Source of the DNA: Planctomycetota bacterium
GTDB taxonomy: Bacteria > Planctomycetota > Planctomycetia > Pirellulales > Pirellulaceae
Assembly: GCA_024274855.1 (NCBI GenBank)
Contig: JAJSAJ010000302.1
Span: 1 to 7,880, forward strand
Length of the DNA stretch: 7,880 nucleotides
Direction of reading: 5' to 3'
Shown here: one piece after another, positions 4,699 through 7,880 of the stretch
Layout of the letters: each line of letters opens with the position of its first letter
Position numbering within the stretch: position 1 is the stretch's first letter
The notes under the pieces: generated by a model
What the model was told of the DNA's origin: nothing
Seen by the model: the letters and a program-made list of their open reading frames with translations, nothing else
Databases searched by the model: none
Program-made: the position numbers and the translations under genes

Positions 4699-6411
4699 TC
4701 ACCATTTCAAACCAAACTGATCGCCTCCCGACTCGCGATTTGTCCCGCCACGAAGCGGCTCCTGACGACGGGGAACCGTCAGTTGGCGTGGCGGATCCGG
4801 TTCTTCGGCAGCGGACGCCGGCCCCTCCGACTCCGGCTCTGGAACCGGCAACACGGCTTTCATCGACAGTGCAATTCTTTGATTCTCCGCGTCGACCGAC
4901 AGGATTTTCACCTGCACCTGGTCGCCTTCCGAAACGACACTACCGACGCTCGGCACGCGCGAATGCGACAATTCCGAAATGTGGACAAGACCTTCGATAC
5001 CGGATGCCAATTTCACAAACGCACCGAACTTGGCAATTCGCGAAACGGTCCCTGTCACTTCGGTTTCGGGTAAAAACTTCTCTTCGATGTTCTCCCAAGG
5101 GTGTTCCAATAAATCCCGGTAAGAGAGTCCGATTTTCCCCGTCTGCAAATCCACCTTTTCGATCTTTACACGGATCTTTTGGCCCACCTCGAGCACGTCA
5201 CTCGGATGCTTCACATGATCCCAACTCAATTGACTGATGTGGACCAATCCATCAAGGCCCCCCACATCAACGAAAGCTCCGAAATCACGAATATTCTGGA
5301 CGATTCCTTCCAAAACCTGCCCAACCTCCAAGCTCTCGAGAAGCTCTTTGCGTTGCTCCTCTTTTTCACGTTCCAGGACCGCTCGACGACTCAAGACAAG
5401 ATTCTTGCGGCTCGGATTGACTTCGTAAACCACACAAAGCATTCGCTGGTCGAGATACTGTGCGTAATCCTCGACACGAAACATGGCAATTTGACTCGAC
5501 GGAATAAAGCCGCGGATCGTCCCAACACGACACTCCAATCCGCCCGTATTCGCGCCTGTGATCCTCGCGTCCACTAAAGCCCCCTCAACCAAATCGGACC
5601 AGTCATCAACGCGCGTGGATTCTCCGGGTACAGCCACTTCGTACAAGCCATCGTCCGCATTATGCGATTTGATCACGACATCCATCACCGTGCCGATTTC
5701 TGGCGGATTCTTGAATTGTCGCCGTGATGCAACACCCTCATGACGACCGTCAATCGCAAAAAATACGTTGTCCCCATGGATCCGAATCACGGGCACGTGA
5801 TGCTGGGAGCCCGTTTCCAGGGACGCGGCCGGGATCTGGCCATCGCCGACCTGCAGCAGCTCTTCAATTGAGCTATTGCCGAGCGCCTGATCGAGTTCTT
5901 CCTGGAGCTCAGCCGACAGATGCCGACGTACCGAAGGCGTTGGCACCGGCTGTTTCGGAACGTTCGGTGTGGCAATCTTGATCGGCTTCGAGCCACCAGC
6001 CGTTCGGGGACGGCTTCCCTGTTTCGTTTCGTCTGTCTTATCACGTCGTGATCCGACTTGGATCCGACCCGGCCGCCGTACGTCCGTAGCAGGCGTGGCC
6101 CCAGCCGTCGGCTCGGCACCATCGGCCGGTTGCGAGGAATCAGCCTGTGGGCTGACCGTATCTGGCCGAGTCGACATCGGGCCGGCAGAGTCCTTCGAAG
6201 CAGATGTCGGCCCCGTTGTTGGGCGATCGGCCATTTCAGAAGGTTGCGGTTCCGAAGGTGCGGGCTCCGATGCCGCTTGCGGCTGCAACAACTCACCAGT
6301 TGGCGCCCCATTCGACGCATCAGCACCGGACGCTGCCGCGTTGTCGGCACGATCTTGGGAGTCTTCGGGAGGCTGAAGCTGGCGAGGTGTTTCCGGGGAT
6401 TCGCTGTTCAT
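4699..6411 (-). CDS. S1 RNA-binding domain protein (ribosomal protein S1-like, 570 aa)
   Basis: Predicted cytoplasmic RNA-binding protein related to ribosomal protein S1, which helps load mRNA onto the 30S subunit. Residues 1-160 are a disordered region rich in Ala, Pro, Ser and Glu with a basic patch near 112-142. Four S1-type domains follow: a degenerate one (about 205-262), a weak one (277-343) and two classical ones (363-432 and 450-518), each with FGAFV and GLVHISxLS signatures. A charged tail ends in GGDQFGLKW. E. coli S1 has six domains and no such N-terminal extension, so it may be a lineage-specific S1 or a separate RNA-binding factor. The ATG at 6409-6411 is chosen; the frame continues to a TTG at 6460-6462 without added homology. 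A weak GGAA precedes the ATG. It is apparently monocistronic, with its own promoter about 210 bases upstream. Confidence 0.9.
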   Translation of the reverse strand: MNSESPETPRQLQPPEDSQDRADNAAASGADASNGAPTGELLQPQAASEPAPSEPQPSEMADRPTTGPTSASKDSAGPMSTRPDTVSPQADSSQPADGAEPTAGATPATDVRRPGRIQVGSRRDKTDETKQGSRPRTAGGSKPIKIATPNVPKQPVPTPSVRRHLSAELQEELDQALGNSSIEELLQVGDGQIPAASLETGSQHHVPVIRIHGDNVFFAIDGRHEGVASRRQFKNPPEIGTVMDVVIKSHNADDGLYEVAVPGESTRVDDWSDLVEGALVDARITGANTGGLECRVGTIRGFIPSSQIAMFRVEDYAQYLDQRMLCVVYEVNPSRKNLVLSRRAVLEREKEEQRKELLESLEVGQVLEGIVQNIRDFGAFVDVGGLDGLVHISQLSWDHVKHPSDVLEVGQKIRVKIEKVDLQTGKIGLSYRDLLEHPWENIEEKFLPETEVTGTVSRIAKFGAFVKLASGIEGLVHISELSHSRVPSVGSVVSEGDQVQVKILSVDAENQRIALSMKAVLPVPEPESEGPASAAEEPDPPRQLTVPRRQEPLRGGTNRESGGDQFGLKW

Positions 6412-6777
6412 CGCAATAGGTTCCAAATACCGGCGGTCAAGAGTTCCTGAAGTGATTCGCAAACGTGCAGTGGGGGGCGGCTGAGCAAGCTAAGCCAAGG
6501 TGGGTTGGAACGTACTTCAATATCAAGTCCGGGCAAAACGATCGGCTGGACTGACTGTTGGCAACTTAATGAAAGTCGACTGTGACCAGTCTAACACTGG
6601 AACGTAAAAATGAACAGTCATTATATCGGTAACAGAGCACGAAGTGAAACAGGTCTCACCTGCACCCCGCACGTTCTTCCAAATAACTCCCAAAGGCCTG
6701 GCAAACATCACCAACGGAACGCGAGGTCTGTCTACCGGTCAAGACGCCATCGGTCCTGGCTCAAGCCAAGCCCCGTC
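6412..6777. other. Intergenic region: S1 leader and promoter
   Basis: 366 bases with no supported gene. On the minus strand it holds a promoter at 6620-6648 and a leader of about 200 bases for the S1 gene. The leader includes a 5-base-stem hairpin near its start (CCAGT 6586-6590 with ACTGG 6596-6600) and a C-rich patch (reverse of six G at 6472-6477). Nothing resembling a strong terminator follows the protease gene. Confidence 0.6.
6620..6648 (-). promoter_or_regulatory. Sigma70-type promoter of the S1 gene
   Basis: On the minus strand, -10 TATAAT (6620-6625, perfect) lies 17 bases from -35 TTCACT (6643-6648, 4 of 6). Expected start is near 6613, giving a leader of about 200 bases before the ATG at 6411. 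It lies downstream of the protease stop, so S1 can be transcribed independently. Confidence 0.6.
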
Positions 6778-7863
6778 CTATTGCAGAACCAGTAACCGTG
6801 GCGCAAAACACAGGATGGGGATCAGCATTCCCAAACAGCCCGCAACAATACGAACCGGCCCTAGCGGCATGTCATCTCGGCGCGTCGCAGGATGATCAGG
6901 TCCAATAAACAACACCAATAAGACCATCACAACCCAATTCCACTGCCCCCAAATCACGATATACGCGACAGCCAGTGCGATCAGGCCCCGAGCCAACCAA
7001 TGAGCCGCTCGGCCAAATAACGTGTAAGCTACGTGCCCACCATCCAACTGACTGACCGGCAACATGTTCAAACCGGTAATCAAAAACCCAACCCAACCCG
7101 CCATGAAATAGGGGTTTAGCTGGCTGAACCAGATCATCTTGTTTGATTCGTACCCAGCCGGCTGAATATAGTTCAGCGCCCATCGAACGGCCAAAGGCAC
7201 ATCAACCGCATACGGTCCGTAGGCGGGTTGGGTCAGATCCAAGCGACTGATCCCAATCCACATGATGGGCACAGCGACAATCAGCCCGGCGACCGGCCCC
7301 GCCAGCCCAATGTCAAACATCTCTTTGCGATCGGCTTGCATTCCATCCATTCCGATCACAGCCCCCATCGTTCCAATGGGTGAAATGGGGAATGGAATGA
7401 AATAGGGAAAACTCGCAGAAATACGATACCGAAGCGTAACCAGAAAATGCCCCATCTCGTGGGTCATGAGAATGGCCAACAGACAGACCATATAGATCAG
7501 GCCATCTTGCCAGTGGGCTACCAGCATTTGGCGAATCGAGATATTGGTCGGCAGCACCGACCAGTGACTGGCACCGACCCAGAACGTCGAAAGACACGTG
7601 GCCAGGAACAGAGCCATCGGCAGACGTACACGGCGAGGCGTGGCACGTGTCTGCTGGCGGAACTCTAGTTGGTCCGCGTTTGCCTCGCCGTCGGATTCCA
7701 CATCCAACCGAGCCCCACGTGATGGTGGGTCCTGAGAAAACGATTCCTCGAAAGGCGAAACCACGTCCTCTGGATTGGATCCCGCCCGACCTTCTGTCTC
7801 TTTCCCAAATTCCGGATCATTCAATGCAGACATACCTTCCAGAGTAGCACAAGAGGGTTTCAT
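6778..7863 (-). CDS. M50 family (site-2-type) membrane metalloprotease, 361 aa
   Basis: Integral-membrane zinc protease expected to cut substrates within or near the membrane. The zinc motif is HEMGH at residues 135-139 in a membrane segment; the third ligand is D274 in NMLPVSQLDGGH (266-277), which also lies in a hydrophobic segment. About seven hydrophobic stretches are visible: near 82-100, 118-135, 182-205, 251-270, 286-304, 307-320 and 335-353. The PYFIPFPISPIGTMGAVIG segment and the lack of a PDZ domain resemble the EGY-type/short bacterial branch rather than RseP. Residues 1-80 are an acidic, probably disordered cytoplasmic tail. The start shown is the ATG at 7863, which has no visible ribosome site; ATG at 7833 (codon 11), preceded closely by GGAAGG, is an alternative. 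The upstream control region is mostly outside the window. Substrate is unknown; no anti-sigma factor is adjacent. Confidence 0.9.
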   Translation of the reverse strand: MKPSCATLEGMSALNDPEFGKETEGRAGSNPEDVVSPFEESFSQDPPSRGARLDVESDGEANADQLEFRQQTRATPRRVRLPMALFLATCLSTFWVGASHWSVLPTNISIRQMLVAHWQDGLIYMVCLLAILMTHEMGHFLVTLRYRISASFPYFIPFPISPIGTMGAVIGMDGMQADRKEMFDIGLAGPVAGLIVAVPIMWIGISRLDLTQPAYGPYAVDVPLAVRWALNYIQPAGYESNKMIWFSQLNPYFMAGWVGFLITGLNMLPVSQLDGGHVAYTLFGRAAHWLARGLIALAVAYIVIWGQWNWVVMVLLVLFIGPDHPATRRDDMPLGPVRIVAGCLGMLIPILCFAPRLLVLQ

Positions 7864-7880
7864 ATTGCGAGTGGGCGACG

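Noticed and set aside
6523..6714. 63-codon minus-strand open frame upstream of the S1 gene
   Set aside because: It would contain the S1 promoter, has no ribosome site and matches no family I know. A small gene is not excluded but not supported.
6753..6770. Small inverted repeat (TGGC/GCCA) after the M50 protease gene as a terminator
   Set aside because: The stem is only four to five bases and no T-run follows on the minus strand.

Overview
The window looks like chromosomal DNA of a planctomycete, probably a Pirellula/Rhodopirellula-type bacterium. The evidence is moderate: base composition by eye is in the mid-50s percent G+C, the genes are loosely spaced and sit on both strands, FabZ-like hotdog proteins flank an unusually long acyl carrier protein, and there is a four-domain S1 protein with a long disordered N-terminus. 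Species cannot be named from the sequence alone.

Layout. 1-1278 (minus strand): a three-gene lipid cluster transcribed leftwards. The order is a FabZ-type dehydratase with an intact His/Glu pair, a 131-residue acyl carrier protein with a large insert, and a second hotdog protein, cut by the window edge, whose catalytic His is a Tyr. 1279-1865: a 587-base gap holding a minus-strand promoter for that cluster, two strong hairpins and a plus-strand promoter candidate. 1866-3629 (plus): a complete PTS Enzyme I with all active-site residues. 3637-3963 (minus): thioredoxin, ending 7 bases from the Enzyme I stop. 3964-4346: a divergent control region with a near-consensus trxA promoter whose -10 box lies exactly in the centre of a perfect 7-base dyad. 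4347-4688 (plus): an ArsC/YfgD-family thiol reductase. 4699-6411 (minus): the S1 RNA-binding protein, ending 10 bases from the arsC stop. 6412-6777: the S1 leader and promoter. 6778-7863 (minus): a membrane-embedded M50 (site-2-type) protease.

How the genes fit together. The first three genes form one functional unit: an acyl carrier plus two hotdog subunits, probably part of a secondary or specialised fatty-acid-like pathway whose remaining genes lie beyond position 1. Thioredoxin and the ArsC-like protein share a divergent intergenic region and are both thiol-redox proteins, so a functional link is plausible. Enzyme I, S1 and the M50 protease appear to be independently transcribed, mostly housekeeping genes. 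I see no CRISPR array, tRNA, rRNA, insertion sequence or convincing intrinsic terminator.

No clearly new system is proven here. The signals most worth a second look are the paired catalytic/non-catalytic hotdog proteins around the long ACP, the dyad over the trxA -10 box, and the structured repeats upstream of ptsI.
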